Shown: piece after piece, positions 6,286-13,179 of the stretch | Numbering within the stretch: the stretch's first letter is position 1 | Layout of the letters: every line of letters starts with the position of its first letter | Virus record (IMG/VR): IMGVR_UViG_3300044701_002545 | Span: 1 to 60,200 of that record | From: a virus | Length of the DNA stretch: 60,200 bases | Strand: one strand, 5' to 3' | The notes under the pieces: generated by a model | What the model was told of the DNA's origin: nothing | Databases searched by the model: none | What the model saw: only the letters and a program-made list of their open reading frames with translations | Position numbers and translations under genes: made by a program

Positions 6286-6444
6286 ATGGATTTCTTCGAC
6301 GACATTCAAATTGAAGAGTTGGAAAACTTTGATTTTGTTGGAGATATGAATGAATTTCTTTTTGATGAGGAAGATCGACTGTATCCAACTCTAAACTCAA
6401 AGTTTGATATTAACGAATATCTTAACGGAAACATTGATTACTGA
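6286..6444 (+). CDS. Small acidic protein, 52 aa
   Basis: Begins MDFFDDIQIEELENFDFVGD and stays strongly acidic throughout, with aromatic residues. Such DNA-mimic-like composition occurs in phage inhibitors, but there is no motif to support a function. It follows element copy 2. Confidence 0.65.
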   Translation: MDFFDDIQIEELENFDFVGDMNEFLFDEEDRLYPTLNSKFDINEYLNGNIDY

Positions 6445-6504
6445 CAGTTTACAGACTGTCCACTAAACTCTCCACACTGACCCTTTAACCTTTATTCTGG
6501 CCAC

Positions 6505-6705
6505 ATGATTGAACAAATCCCCAACGTGCTTCCTCACATCAAAGAACTGAAAGAAGCATGGCATCGTCAAGATTTCGTATTCACTAAGCAACAACAAGAA
6601 GAATACGATCTCTTGCTTGCCACTCGCCGCGAACGTGTCAAACAGTTTTATGCTGAAGGACGTGTGTTCAAAGGTTCTTACAAAGCAAAGGAAGAGGAGT
6701 TCTAA
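6505..6705 (+). CDS. Small hypothetical protein, 66 aa
   Basis: Helical, charged product beginning MIEQIPNVLPHIKELKEAWH. Just before it, at 6476-6500, a degenerate version of the dispersed element may be present (ACTGACCCTTTAA). Its last codons overlap the late promoter motif of the next gene. Function unknown. Confidence 0.7.
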   Translation: MIEQIPNVLPHIKELKEAWHRQDFVFTKQQQEEYDLLLATRRERVKQFYAEGRVFKGSYKAKEEEF

Positions 6706-6708
6706 ATA
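6702..6708 (+). promoter_or_regulatory. Late promoter motif CTAAATA
   Basis: CTAAATACT, the cyanophage form of the late promoter, overlaps the stop of the 66-aa gene and lies 25 bases before ATG 6733. Confidence 0.65.
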
Positions 6709-6732
6709 CTAAAAAAGTGTTTAGATAGTCCA

Positions 6733-7311
6733 ATGCGTACCTTTTCACAATTCATGTCTCTCTGCGAGAAATCTGATTCTGATGCTGCTAAACAACTTGG
6801 CTGGGGTGGTGGTGCTTCCATCACTCGCCAAGGTGAAGGTGGAAGAATCGGTAAAGAACGCAAGAAAACAGAAGCAGAGAGACGTAGAACTAAGAGAGGA
6901 CCAGGTGGCACAACTGTTCCTGCAAAGGAATACAAACCACGCAAAGATATTGGTCAACAGCGTAGTTCTGACACTAGAACACAAGCACCAACACAAGAGC
7001 GTGGTTCTGCAAGAGAAAGACAACTAGCTGCAGCAAAAGAAGAAAGAAGAAAAGCAGCACTTGCTAGAAGAGCAGCAAAGTCTGGCGGAGAGACTTCAAC
7101 AGCAAAACCTAAATCAAGAGATTTAGAAAAGCAAGCATCTAAACTTCTCACCAAGAAGAAAGCAGAGGCACCAAAGGGCAAACCCATTGAGAGAACAACC
7201 AAGCGCGAATATACCAGAGATGAGAAGAAGAAAATGGTAAGAGCTGGTAAGCGTCTACATGCAGACATCATCAAAGGTAGAGACCTTCCAGCATCGAAGT
7301 ACCAACCCTGA
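6733..7311 (+). CDS. Highly basic low-complexity protein with capsid-targeting-like N-terminus
   Basis: A 192-residue protein beginning MRTFSQFMSLCEK, the same tag as at 6044 and 52444, with a possible prohead protease site LCE at residues 10-12. After a glycine-rich stretch it is dominated by Arg, Lys, Ala and Glu (RKKTEAERRRTKRGPGG; KEERRKAALARRAAKSGG) and predicted largely disordered. Such a composition fits an internal head protein that neutralises packaged DNA. A late promoter motif lies just upstream. The head location is inferred from the tag and composition, not shown. Confidence 0.75.
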   Translation: MRTFSQFMSLCEKSDSDAAKQLGWGGGASITRQGEGGRIGKERKKTEAERRRTKRGPGGTTVPAKEYKPRKDIGQQRSSDTRTQAPTQERGSARERQLAAAKEERRKAALARRAAKSGGETSTAKPKSRDLEKQASKLLTKKKAEAPKGKPIERTTKREYTRDEKKKMVRAGKRLHADIIKGRDLPASKYQP

Positions 7312-7316
7312 CATTT

Positions 7317-7346
7317 ACTGGGCCCTGTAAAGTGTCCTAGTAGTAT
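7317..7346 (+). repeat. Dispersed 30-bp intergenic element, copy 3
   Basis: ACTGGGCCC then AAAGTGT then CCTAGTAGTAT; the arms ACTGGG and CCTAGT pair with one G-U. It starts five bases after a stop and lies 19 bases before ATG 7366. Confidence 0.9.
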
Positions 7347-7365
7347 AAGGACAACACTCAAAACA

Positions 7366-7521
7366 ATGCTCTGGCAAGATCGCAACGGAACCTGGCACAG
7401 TACAGTTTCTCCCATCGACATTAAAATCGAACAAGCGATGATTGCTGAGAACGCTAACAAAGTCTGGGAAGAAAAAGAGCGTTCTGGTGATTGGCTTTTC
7501 GATGAAATGTTCGGGGGTTGA
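7366..7521 (+). CDS. Small hypothetical protein, 51 aa
   Basis: Begins MLWQDRNGTWHSTVSPIDIK and ends WLFDEMFGG. It follows element copy 3 and is bounded by a terminator. Tryptophan- and acid-rich; no domain recognised. Confidence 0.65.
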   Translation: MLWQDRNGTWHSTVSPIDIKIEQAMIAENANKVWEEKERSGDWLFDEMFGG

Positions 7522-7533
7522 TTAAACCTCACC

Positions 7534-7570
7534 AGCACGCTCAGATTGACCTCTAAGCGTGCTATTTTTG
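7534..7570 (+). terminator. Rho-independent terminator
   Basis: AGCACGCT pairs exactly with AGCGTGCT (8 bp) around a 14-base loop, followed by five T. Confidence 0.8.
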
Positions 7571-7597
7571 TCTTTACCTATCAAACCACTGAGAACA

Positions 7598-7798
7598 ATG
7601 AATTACATCCAAATCCCTGATTATGCCTTTGATGATGTTATTCGCCTTCTTGAGGAAGGTGTTAATGTCGCCAAGAATGTTGATTTTAGTTCTAATCCTG
7701 AAGCTGAGAGAAGTCCATCCTTTGCAAATGGTTACAATCGTGCTACAATGCAAGGTGTGATTGATAAACTGAACTACTACAAACAGAAAGATAACTGA
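7598..7798 (+). CDS. Small hypothetical protein, 66 aa
   Basis: ATG 7598 is preferred to a longer frame from 7559 that would run into the terminator. The product begins MNYIQIPDYAFDDVIRLLEE and is helical. It is followed after one base by element copy 4. Function unknown. Confidence 0.7.
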   Translation: MNYIQIPDYAFDDVIRLLEEGVNVAKNVDFSSNPEAERSPSFANGYNRATMQGVIDKLNYYKQKDN

Positions 7799-7799
7799 T

Positions 7800-7829
7800 A
7801 CTGGGCCCTGCAAAGTGTCCTAATACTAC
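7800..7829 (+). repeat. Dispersed 30-bp intergenic element, copy 4
   Basis: ACTGGGCCC, AAAGTGT and CCTAATACTAC. It fills exactly the gap between the stop at 7796-7798 and the helicase ATG at 7830. Confidence 0.9.
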
Positions 7830-9080
7830 ATGATGATTCCAATGCAAATCCAACTCCGTCCGCATCAAGAACGTGGTGTTGCTGCTATGCAACAACATGC
7901 TAAAGGTCAGATCATTGTTCCTACTGGCGGCGGTAAGACTCTCAAGATGATCTATGATGCTCTGCGTGAGTTGCAGTCTGAAACTCCCCAGACTATTGTA
8001 GTTGTTGCTCCTCGCATTCTGCTTGCTGAGCAGCTGTCTTCTGAGTTTCTGGAGTTCATCACTAACGCTGAAGTTCTGCACGTTCACAGTGGCGAAACTC
8101 ACCACGTTAGCACTACCAAACCTGATGACATTGCTGTTCACGCTGGTATGTGTGCTGCTGCTAATCGTCACCAACTGATCTTCACCACCTACAACTCTCT
8201 TTCGCGTCTGCAAGTGGCAGGAATTGATGTGGATACGATCTACTTTGATGAGGCACATAACAGTGTTCAGCGTCACTTTTTCCCTGCAACTGAGCACTTT
8301 GCTGCTAATGCACGTCGCTGCTATTTCTTCACTGCAACTCCCAAGCATTCTCTGGCAGTTGGCAAACCTGGGATGAATGATGCTGCTGTGTATGGTCAAG
8401 TCATCTGCAAAGTTCCTGCTCCTGAACTTGTCGAAGGCGGCTACATTGTGCCTCCTAAAGTGATTGTCAAGCAACTGGAGATGGTGAAGGGTAAGCAGAC
8501 CAACTTCGACCGCGATTCTGAGAATCTGCTGGAAACGATTGATGACAACAAGGTTGGCAAGATTCTGATTTGTGCTAAGGCAACCAAGCAAATCGTATCG
8601 CTGGTGACTGAAACTGATTTCTGTTTCCAACTGGAATGTCGCGGTTATTCCTGGATGTATATTACTGCTAAGACTGGTGCAGTTATTGACGGCAAGAAAG
8701 TCAATCGTGAGGTGTTCTTTGACACTCTGAGCGCATGGGGTAAGGATAACGATAAGAAGTTCGTTGTGCTTCACCACAGCATCCTAGCTGAAGGTATCAA
8801 CGTCAGCGGTCTGGAAGCAGTGCTGTTCCTGCGTAACATGGACTTCATTGGTATCAGTCAGACCATCGGCCGTTGCATCCGTCTGCATCACGATGATGCC
8901 AAAGGTATGCGCGATGGACGTATCCAACCTGGCAACCTGAGTCAGTATAGCAAATCGTTCGGTCTTGTGTGTATCCCTGTGTACTCTAAGGTTGGTATCA
9001 GCACCGCTCGCAGTGTGCAGGCAGTTGTTGATACTATCTTCCAGAAGGGAGAACCTGCCATCAGTGTGGTGAGGCGGTGA
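7830..9080 (+). CDS. SF2 DEAH-box helicase
   Basis: A 416-residue ATP-dependent nucleic-acid helicase or translocase of superfamily 2. Visible motifs are LRPHQ (residues 9-13), Walker A PTGGGKT (31-37), DEAH (140-143), TATP (168-171) and the motif VI segment QTIGRCIRL near residue 350 with its two arginines. It lacks extra nuclease or binding domains. It is shorter than T4 UvsW (about 500 residues) and is probably a different cyanophage helicase, with a role in replication or repair inferred from family only. The start ATG follows element copy 4 directly. Arginine codons are almost all CGT or CGC, unlike the AGA-rich virion genes. Confidence 0.88.
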   Translation: MMIPMQIQLRPHQERGVAAMQQHAKGQIIVPTGGGKTLKMIYDALRELQSETPQTIVVVAPRILLAEQLSSEFLEFITNAEVLHVHSGETHHVSTTKPDDIAVHAGMCAAANRHQLIFTTYNSLSRLQVAGIDVDTIYFDEAHNSVQRHFFPATEHFAANARRCYFFTATPKHSLAVGKPGMNDAAVYGQVICKVPAPELVEGGYIVPPKVIVKQLEMVKGKQTNFDRDSENLLETIDDNKVGKILICAKATKQIVSLVTETDFCFQLECRGYSWMYITAKTGAVIDGKKVNREVFFDTLSAWGKDNDKKFVVLHHSILAEGINVSGLEAVLFLRNMDFIGISQTIGRCIRLHHDDAKGMRDGRIQPGNLSQYSKSFGLVCIPVYSKVGISTARSVQAVVDTIFQKGEPAISVVRR

Positions 9081-9193
9081 GTCTCACCCAAGACTCAAGT
9101 GGCCACCTAGCCCGAAACCTTGATTTTTCTGCAATTTCACTGCAACCGACCTAGAACCCATCCACCGCAACAAAAACACCGATTTTTCTCAAA

Positions 9194-9724
9194 ATGAACT
9201 CCAAGAACTGGAAAGCCTACTGTCAAACTACATTCAACTCTCTGGGTGCTAATGTAGTGAATTGGGGCAACCCTGATTTCTTCCGACCCATCACACGATT
9301 GTACTACATTGGTGTGTTTGATTGTGGTCAGGTTAATCACCTTGGTCTGATAAGTGAGCAAGCAAAGGATAATCCTAGCGAGCGAACTCATGATCACTGT
9401 TTGTCTCCACAATTCATCGGCCGAATGATCATGGACAATCCCGACAAATACCTGTCTGATTATGATGTATTTGAGAATCTGTTCTGGTTGTCTTGCTCCA
9501 CGATTACAGTCACAAAGGATGAGAACAAGCGGCTGAGTATGTTGACTGAGAATGACGGAATTGACTATAAAGTTCACGTTCCAACTAACCTTAAGTATCA
9601 ACATCTTGACATCGAACTGTATCAGAAGACTGGTGCAAGATGGGAAAATGCTGTAGAATACGACGATAACATTATTCCAGCGCCTACAGATTTGCTGGAA
9701 TATGAGAAGAGGTTTCTGGTATGA
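9194..9724 (+). CDS. Conserved hypothetical protein, 176 aa
   Basis: Begins MNSKNWKAYCQTTFNSLGAN and looks like a soluble globular protein with scattered His, Cys and Asp residues (THDHCLSPQFIGRMI). No family recognised. A 113-base spacer with no clear signal precedes it, and its stop overlaps the next ATG. Confidence 0.75.
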   Translation: MNSKNWKAYCQTTFNSLGANVVNWGNPDFFRPITRLYYIGVFDCGQVNHLGLISEQAKDNPSERTHDHCLSPQFIGRMIMDNPDKYLSDYDVFENLFWLSCSTITVTKDENKRLSMLTENDGIDYKVHVPTNLKYQHLDIELYQKTGARWENAVEYDDNIIPAPTDLLEYEKRFLV

Positions 9725-9897
9725 AAGAGGGATTTATTATCGGCAAAGGTAACTATGCAGCCGTGCCCTATGGTAATCAACTGATGGTTATACATAACGG
9801 TCAACAGTTGAAGGTGTGTAGGACTGAAAGCTCTGCACGAAAGTTCATTGATGACCACAAGAAGGGTAAGAGTGTAGCAAAGTTGCCCGTTGATTGA
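9721..9897 (+). CDS. Small hypothetical protein, 58 aa
   Basis: ATG overlaps the previous TGA (ATGA). The basic product begins MKEGFIIGKGNYAAVPYGNQ and appears to be a small beta-rich fold with a lysine-rich helix. Element copy 5 begins one base after its stop. Function unknown. Confidence 0.7.
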   Translation: MKEGFIIGKGNYAAVPYGNQLMVIHNGQQLKVCRTESSARKFIDDHKKGKSVAKLPVD

Positions 9898-9898
9898 A

Positions 9899-9928
9899 AC
9901 TGGGCCCTTGAAAGTGTATTAGTAGTGT
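9899..9928 (+). repeat. Dispersed 30-bp intergenic element, copy 5
   Basis: ACTGGGCCC, TTGAAAGTGT and ATTAGTAGTGT; the arms pair with two G-U. It lies 31 bases before the next ATG. Confidence 0.9.
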
Positions 9929-9959
9929 CAGGAGCACCCTGCTCCACAATCAATACCAA

Positions 9960-10250
9960 ATGCAAGACAAAATCGCACAGGTTAAGACTTTCGTGAATGA
10001 GAATGTTTCCAATGAACTTCTCAAGAATGTCGGTCTCTCTACTGCTATTCTGTTTGTCGTGATTGTTGCTCAACTTCTTATTCATGAGGTTGTTGCAGTT
10101 GTTGATGCAATCCCAGTGTTCAATGGTGTTATGGAACTCGTTGGACTTTTTGCTTTCATTAACTTCACCCGCAACAATCTAATCACTGCAGAACAGCGTA
10201 ACGCACTGGTTGATAAAGTCAAGAGCACTTACAATCAAGTCGTTGAGTGA
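9960..10250 (+). CDS. CAAD-domain membrane protein
   Basis: A 96-residue protein: an amphipathic N-terminal helix (MQDKIAQVKTFVNENV), a first membrane helix (about 28-48), a short link (VDAIPVFNGVMELVGLFAFI) with a second membrane helix, and a C-terminal amphipathic helix (ITAEQRNALVDKVKSTY). This order matches the CAAD domain of cyanobacteria, known from appendages of some tRNA synthetases and from CURT1-type thylakoid-curvature proteins. A phage copy would be expected to act in host thylakoid or cytoplasmic membranes; that role is inference. It is followed by a terminator. Confidence 0.75.
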   Translation: MQDKIAQVKTFVNENVSNELLKNVGLSTAILFVVIVAQLLIHEVVAVVDAIPVFNGVMELVGLFAFINFTRNNLITAEQRNALVDKVKSTYNQVVE

Positions 10251-10270
10251 GGGGTTTATCCCCTTTTTTT
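10250..10270 (+). terminator. Rho-independent terminator
   Basis: AGGGG and CCCCT form a 5-bp stem around a six-base loop, followed by six T. It begins at the last base of the CAAD gene stop. Confidence 0.8.
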
Positions 10271-10281
10271 ATGTCTAAGTA

Positions 10282-10311
10282 ACTGGGCCCTTGAAAGTGT
10301 CCCTATAGTAT
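10282..10311 (+). repeat. Dispersed 30-bp intergenic element, copy 6
   Basis: ACTGGGCCC, TTGAAAGTGT and CCCTATAGTAT. Its last two bases are the first two of an ATG (10310). Confidence 0.9.
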
Positions 10312-11233
10312 GAGCATCAAGCAAATGACGAAAAATCTACATTTGGAGCATCCTGAAGATGAGATCCTGACTGGCAATCTGTCAGTTCTCGATTGGTTCT
10401 CTGAGGTAGATTCTACTATCAGTGTCAAAATGGATGGAAGCCCTGCTATTGTGTGGGGTACAAATCCGCAGAATGGTAAGTTCTTTGTCTGCACCAAAGC
10501 AGCATTTAACAAGAAGAAAATCCGCCTTTGCTATAATCAAGATGACATCTTCACTCATTTTGGCCATCAACCTGGTGTAGCACAGATTCTCATTTTCTGT
10601 CTTGATTTTCTGCCTCGCACTCAACAAGTGCTGCAAGGTGACTTTATTGGTTTTGGAAGTGGTCTTGATACATTCAAACCGCAACTGATTACTTACAAGT
10701 TTCCTGCTCCAGTTCGTCAGGACATTATCATCGCTCCGCATACAATCTACAGCGGTGCTGATGACATTCGTGAGATGACTGCTGCTCCTTTGATGAACAA
10801 ACTGATCAGCACTAAAAATTGTCTGTTCGTTCAGCCTTCTGTGGAACTGAACCCTTATCGTGAAGATTTGGAGGATGTGTGTAAGTTTGCCAAGCAAATG
10901 AGCACTCTATGTGAGTTTGTGTCTGATCGCAAGGCATCACAAATCAAAAAAGAGATCAATGCCTGCATCCGTGAGCAAAAGGTCGTGGATGAGAATGAAA
11001 TTGCAGAGAAATGTGATTGTGATGTGAATGTCCTACGGCTTTGGAAGTTGGTGAAGTCTATCAAGGATGATTTGTTCCTGTTCATTCACGAAATGGATCA
11101 GATTGAATGTTCTATCAATGGTGAGGATAGTTTCCACGAAGGTTATGTTATCAGCAACAAGTATGGGACACATAAAGTAGTGGACCGTGAAACATTCTCT
11201 TATGCAAACTTTGTGACTCCCAAGAGCTGGTAA
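10310..11233 (+). CDS. Putative nucleotidyltransferase/ligase-like protein
   Basis: A 307-residue protein with features of the covalent nucleotidyltransferase (DNA/RNA ligase) superfamily: KMDG at residues 40-43 in a SVKMDGSPAIVWG strand (motif I lysine), a GDFIGFGSG segment near 110, EGYVIS at 277-282 (motif IV) and Lys289 in THKVVDRE (motif V). It lacks a recognised C-terminal OB fold. It may be a nick- or RNA-joining enzyme, or a relative with other chemistry; I give this as a motif-based inference. The product is probably the DUF6267-type cyanophage protein, by memory. A second ATG at 10325 would leave the element wholly outside the gene. Confidence 0.65.
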   Translation: MSIKQMTKNLHLEHPEDEILTGNLSVLDWFSEVDSTISVKMDGSPAIVWGTNPQNGKFFVCTKAAFNKKKIRLCYNQDDIFTHFGHQPGVAQILIFCLDFLPRTQQVLQGDFIGFGSGLDTFKPQLITYKFPAPVRQDIIIAPHTIYSGADDIREMTAAPLMNKLISTKNCLFVQPSVELNPYREDLEDVCKFAKQMSTLCEFVSDRKASQIKKEINACIREQKVVDENEIAEKCDCDVNVLRLWKLVKSIKDDLFLFIHEMDQIECSINGEDSFHEGYVISNKYGTHKVVDRETFSYANFVTPKSW

Positions 11234-11262
11234 CTGGGCCCTTTAAAGTGTACCAGTAGTAT
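11233..11262 (+). repeat. Dispersed 30-bp intergenic element, copy 7
   Basis: ACTGGGCCC, TTTAAAGTGT and ACCAGTAGTAT. It overlaps the last A of the preceding TAA and its final AT is the start of ATG 11261. Confidence 0.9.
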
Positions 11263-11341
11263 GAGAACCACACATCGCTTCCAAACTTTCAAAGAAGCAC
11301 TCAGCTTTCTGATGAATCAATTTATTCGTTTAGAAGAATGA
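11261..11341 (+). CDS. Possible leader peptide, 26 aa
   Basis: Begins at the ATG at the end of element copy 7 (MRTTHRFQTFKEALSFLMNQ) and ends in AATGA, overlapping the next ATG. The arrangement, like that at 15761-15808, suggests translational coupling. Whether it is translated is unknown. Confidence 0.45.
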   Translation: MRTTHRFQTFKEALSFLMNQFIRLEE

Positions 11342-11571
11342 CTGACAACAACACGGACCACATTGAAAAGTATGTGCAACGAATCTCTGAACTTCGTGAA
11401 AGTTTAATTAACAAATACGAATATGATTACCATGAGGAGGATGATTATGATCCAGAATATGAAAAGAGGCGTATTCATTCGTTGAGTGATGATGAACTAA
11501 TCTACGAGTTCATGGAAGTTTATCAACTTGATGATGAATCTGAAATCGAAAAAAATATTGGTTTTTATTGA
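11338..11571 (+). CDS. Acidic hypothetical protein, 77 aa
   Basis: Begins MTDNNTDHIEKYVQRISELR; the centre is a run of acidic and tyrosine residues (YEYDYHEEDDYDPEYE). Its start overlaps the stop of the upstream mini-ORF by four bases. Function unknown. Confidence 0.65.
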   Translation: MTDNNTDHIEKYVQRISELRESLINKYEYDYHEEDDYDPEYEKRRIHSLSDDELIYEFMEVYQLDDESEIEKNIGFY

Positions 11572-11574
11572 CAA

Positions 11575-11829
11575 ATGACTTACTCTAACCTCTCAAAGAT
11601 CCGTCCTAAACTGAGAACAACTGGTCGTGTGTCTGGTAACTTCGGACGCAACAAAGTATCAGCAGGTTCATCACTCAATGACATCGGTGGTGATGGTAAC
11701 ATAGGTGCCACACAAGATGATTATTTGAATCGCCTGTATTATGCTTTTGATAGCACTACCGATCCTAAACTTCAACGCTTCATTTATTCCGAAATTCGTA
11801 AGATTCACATTCAGAGAGGTACTTGGTAG
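11575..11829 (+). CDS. Hypothetical protein, 84 aa
   Basis: Begins MTYSNLSKIRPKLRTTGRVS, basic at the N-terminus and globular after residue 45. It starts three bases after the previous stop. No recognised family. Confidence 0.65.
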   Translation: MTYSNLSKIRPKLRTTGRVSGNFGRNKVSAGSSLNDIGGDGNIGATQDDYLNRLYYAFDSTTDPKLQRFIYSEIRKIHIQRGTW

Positions 11830-11831
11830 TG

Positions 11832-12152
11832 ATGCTACATGACATCGAAGTTCGCCCTGGTCCGAATAGTGGTTACTTTCAATACTACACAGAAACTGTA
11901 GAAGCTGCAACATCACAAGATGCAGTTGCTAGAGTACAACGTGCAAACCCTGGATGTAGTGTAAGGTGCTGTCGTTCCTATAACAAATCGAGTGGCAATT
12001 CATCATCATCAGATTCTGGAGATGTTGGTGGTTATTTGATACTTGGTGCAATTCTGTTTGGTATCTGGTTGCTGGTAGAATACTGGTGGATTGTTGTTCC
12101 TGTTGCTGTAATTCTTGGACTTCTTGTATGGTATGGATGGAACAGTGATTGA
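11832..12152 (+). CDS. Membrane protein with two C-terminal TM segments, 106 aa
   Basis: ATG 11832 follows the previous TAG by two bases; upstream in-frame TTG and GTG codons are less likely. The soluble N-terminal half (YFQYYTETVEAATSQDAVAR) resembles small proteins with a core of aromatic strands; a Ser-rich linker leads to two membrane helices (about 66-85 and 88-103). Element copy 8 follows after one base. Confidence 0.65.
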   Translation: MLHDIEVRPGPNSGYFQYYTETVEAATSQDAVARVQRANPGCSVRCCRSYNKSSGNSSSSDSGDVGGYLILGAILFGIWLLVEYWWIVVPVAVILGLLVWYGWNSD

Positions 12153-12153
12153 A

Positions 12154-12183
12154 ACTGGGCCCTTGAAAGTGTACCAGTAGTAT
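12154..12183 (+). repeat. Dispersed 30-bp intergenic element, copy 8
   Basis: ACTGGGCCC, TTGAAAGTGT and ACCAGTAGTAT, starting one base after a stop and ending inside ATG 12182. Confidence 0.9.
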
Positions 12184-12403
12184 GAACAACAACATCGTTT
12201 CCGAAATCTACTCCTACCACACCAACTGGAAGGAAGGTAAAGTCAACCAAATGTGGATTCAGCAAGTGAACGACAAGTTCATTGCTATTGCATACAATCC
12301 CGAAAAGAATGTGTCGATGCCTATGTCCAAACCCCGCACATCTTACCGTGAAACTCTAGAATGGGTTCGCGGTTGGTGTGGAACTTTCTGTCCTCTTTAC
12401 TGA
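12182..12403 (+). CDS. Small hypothetical protein, 73 aa
   Basis: Begins MNNNIVSEIYSYHTNWKEGK and ends GWCGTFCPLY. The start lies inside element copy 8 and no other in-frame ATG occurs for 23 codons, so this start is well supported. Function unknown. Confidence 0.7.
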   Translation: MNNNIVSEIYSYHTNWKEGKVNQMWIQQVNDKFIAIAYNPEKNVSMPMSKPRTSYRETLEWVRGWCGTFCPLY

Positions 12404-12413
12404 TTAAAGTATT

Positions 12414-12620
12414 ATGAGCATCACTTTTACTAACGATCAAAAACAGTATCTTATTTCAGAACTTCAATCTAAAATTAAAGAAATTATAGATCAAAAGATT
12501 GAAATTGTAGAGCAATTTGATGATGATGGTGAATGTTATGAAGATGATTTCTATATTGGTAGTTCTTTTGATCTCGAACTTCAACTAAATTGTGCTCTGG
12601 TCGAAACCATTCTAAAGTGA
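12414..12620 (+). CDS. Small acidic hypothetical protein, 68 aa
   Basis: Begins MSITFTNDQKQYLISELQSK, helical with a negatively charged turn (VEQFDDDGECYEDDF). Ten bases separate it from the previous stop. Function unknown. Confidence 0.65.
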   Translation: MSITFTNDQKQYLISELQSKIKEIIDQKIEIVEQFDDDGECYEDDFYIGSSFDLELQLNCALVETILK

Positions 12621-12631
12621 GGTATTGAAGT

Positions 12632-12775
12632 ATGAAATACGAAGTCAAATTGTATCAAGGCGGCAAAACTTTCATTGAGGAAGTGTATGCTCCTGACCCC
12701 AAATCTGCAAGAGAAACTGCACTCATTCGCAACCCATCTTGTAAAGTTGTTGGCGTCAATGTCAGCTTCAAATAA
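12632..12775 (+). CDS. Small hypothetical protein, 47 aa
   Basis: Begins MKYEVKLYQGGKTFIEEVYA and contains APDPKSARETALIRNP, a small beta-alpha-beta arrangement common among short phage proteins that resemble half ferredoxin-like folds. It is followed after four bases by element copy 9. Role unknown. Confidence 0.65.
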   Translation: MKYEVKLYQGGKTFIEEVYAPDPKSARETALIRNPSCKVVGVNVSFK

Positions 12776-12779
12776 AGTT

Positions 12780-12809
12780 ACTGGGCCCTTTAAACTGTAT
12801 CAGTAGTAT
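12780..12809 (+). repeat. Dispersed 30-bp intergenic element, copy 9
   Basis: ACTGGGCCC, TTTAAACTGT and ATCAGTAGTAT, with AAACTGT replacing AAAGTGT. It ends inside ATG 12808. Confidence 0.88.
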
Positions 12810-12996
12810 GACAAGCAACAATCCCGATAAAATGTTCATTCTCAACGATGCTGCAAAGAATGATCCTGCAGTGCAAATGGCAATTCAATCTTATATGAAA
12901 CGCTTGCAGAAAGAAGAAGAGTATCGCGCACAAGTTCGTGCTGGATTGATTAAACCTCAACCCACAACTGTTTGGAACATTTCTGACCGCGATTGA
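12808..12996 (+). CDS. Small helical protein, 62 aa
   Basis: Begins MTSNNPDKMFILNDAAKNDP and has a charged helix (IQSYMKRLQKEEEYRAQV). Its start lies in element copy 9. The stop overlaps the next ATG as TGATG. Function unknown. Confidence 0.65.
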   Translation: MTSNNPDKMFILNDAAKNDPAVQMAIQSYMKRLQKEEEYRAQVRAGLIKPQPTTVWNISDRD

Positions 12997-13148
12997 TGGC
13001 ACGTTCATTAACATTCAAGAACCCATCAAAAGTGAAAACAATTCTTCTCATTTTTGCTGTTGCGATGATACTCTCGCCAGGAGTTCGTAACATCACATCG
13101 AACACATTGCACACTGTTGCCGACATTATTGCACCCAGCAGTAACTGA
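12996..13148 (+). CDS. Small membrane-type protein, 50 aa
   Basis: Overlaps the previous stop by one base. A basic N-terminus (MARSLTFKNPSKVK) is followed by TILLIFAVAMILSPGV, one short membrane segment, then a polar tail. Element copy 10 begins one base after the stop. Confidence 0.6.
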   Translation: MARSLTFKNPSKVKTILLIFAVAMILSPGVRNITSNTLHTVADIIAPSSN

Positions 13149-13149
13149 A

Positions 13150-13179
13150 ACTGGGCCCTTGAAAGTGTACCAATAGTAT
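13150..13179 (+). repeat. Dispersed 30-bp intergenic element, copy 10
   Basis: ACTGGGCCC, TTGAAAGTGT and ACCAATAGTAT, ending inside ATG 13178. One stem pair is lost in this copy. Confidence 0.9.

Noticed and set aside
6476-6732. Degenerate copies of the 30-bp element at 6476 and 6711
   Set aside because: At 6476 only ACTG-ACCCTTTAA remains and at 6711 only AAAGTGT with TAGT; the other blocks are missing, so they are not counted.
7743-8777. A 344-codon minus-strand frame opposite the helicase
   Set aside because: It overlaps the clear helicase gene with complete motifs, lacks a ribosome site and has low-quality composition.
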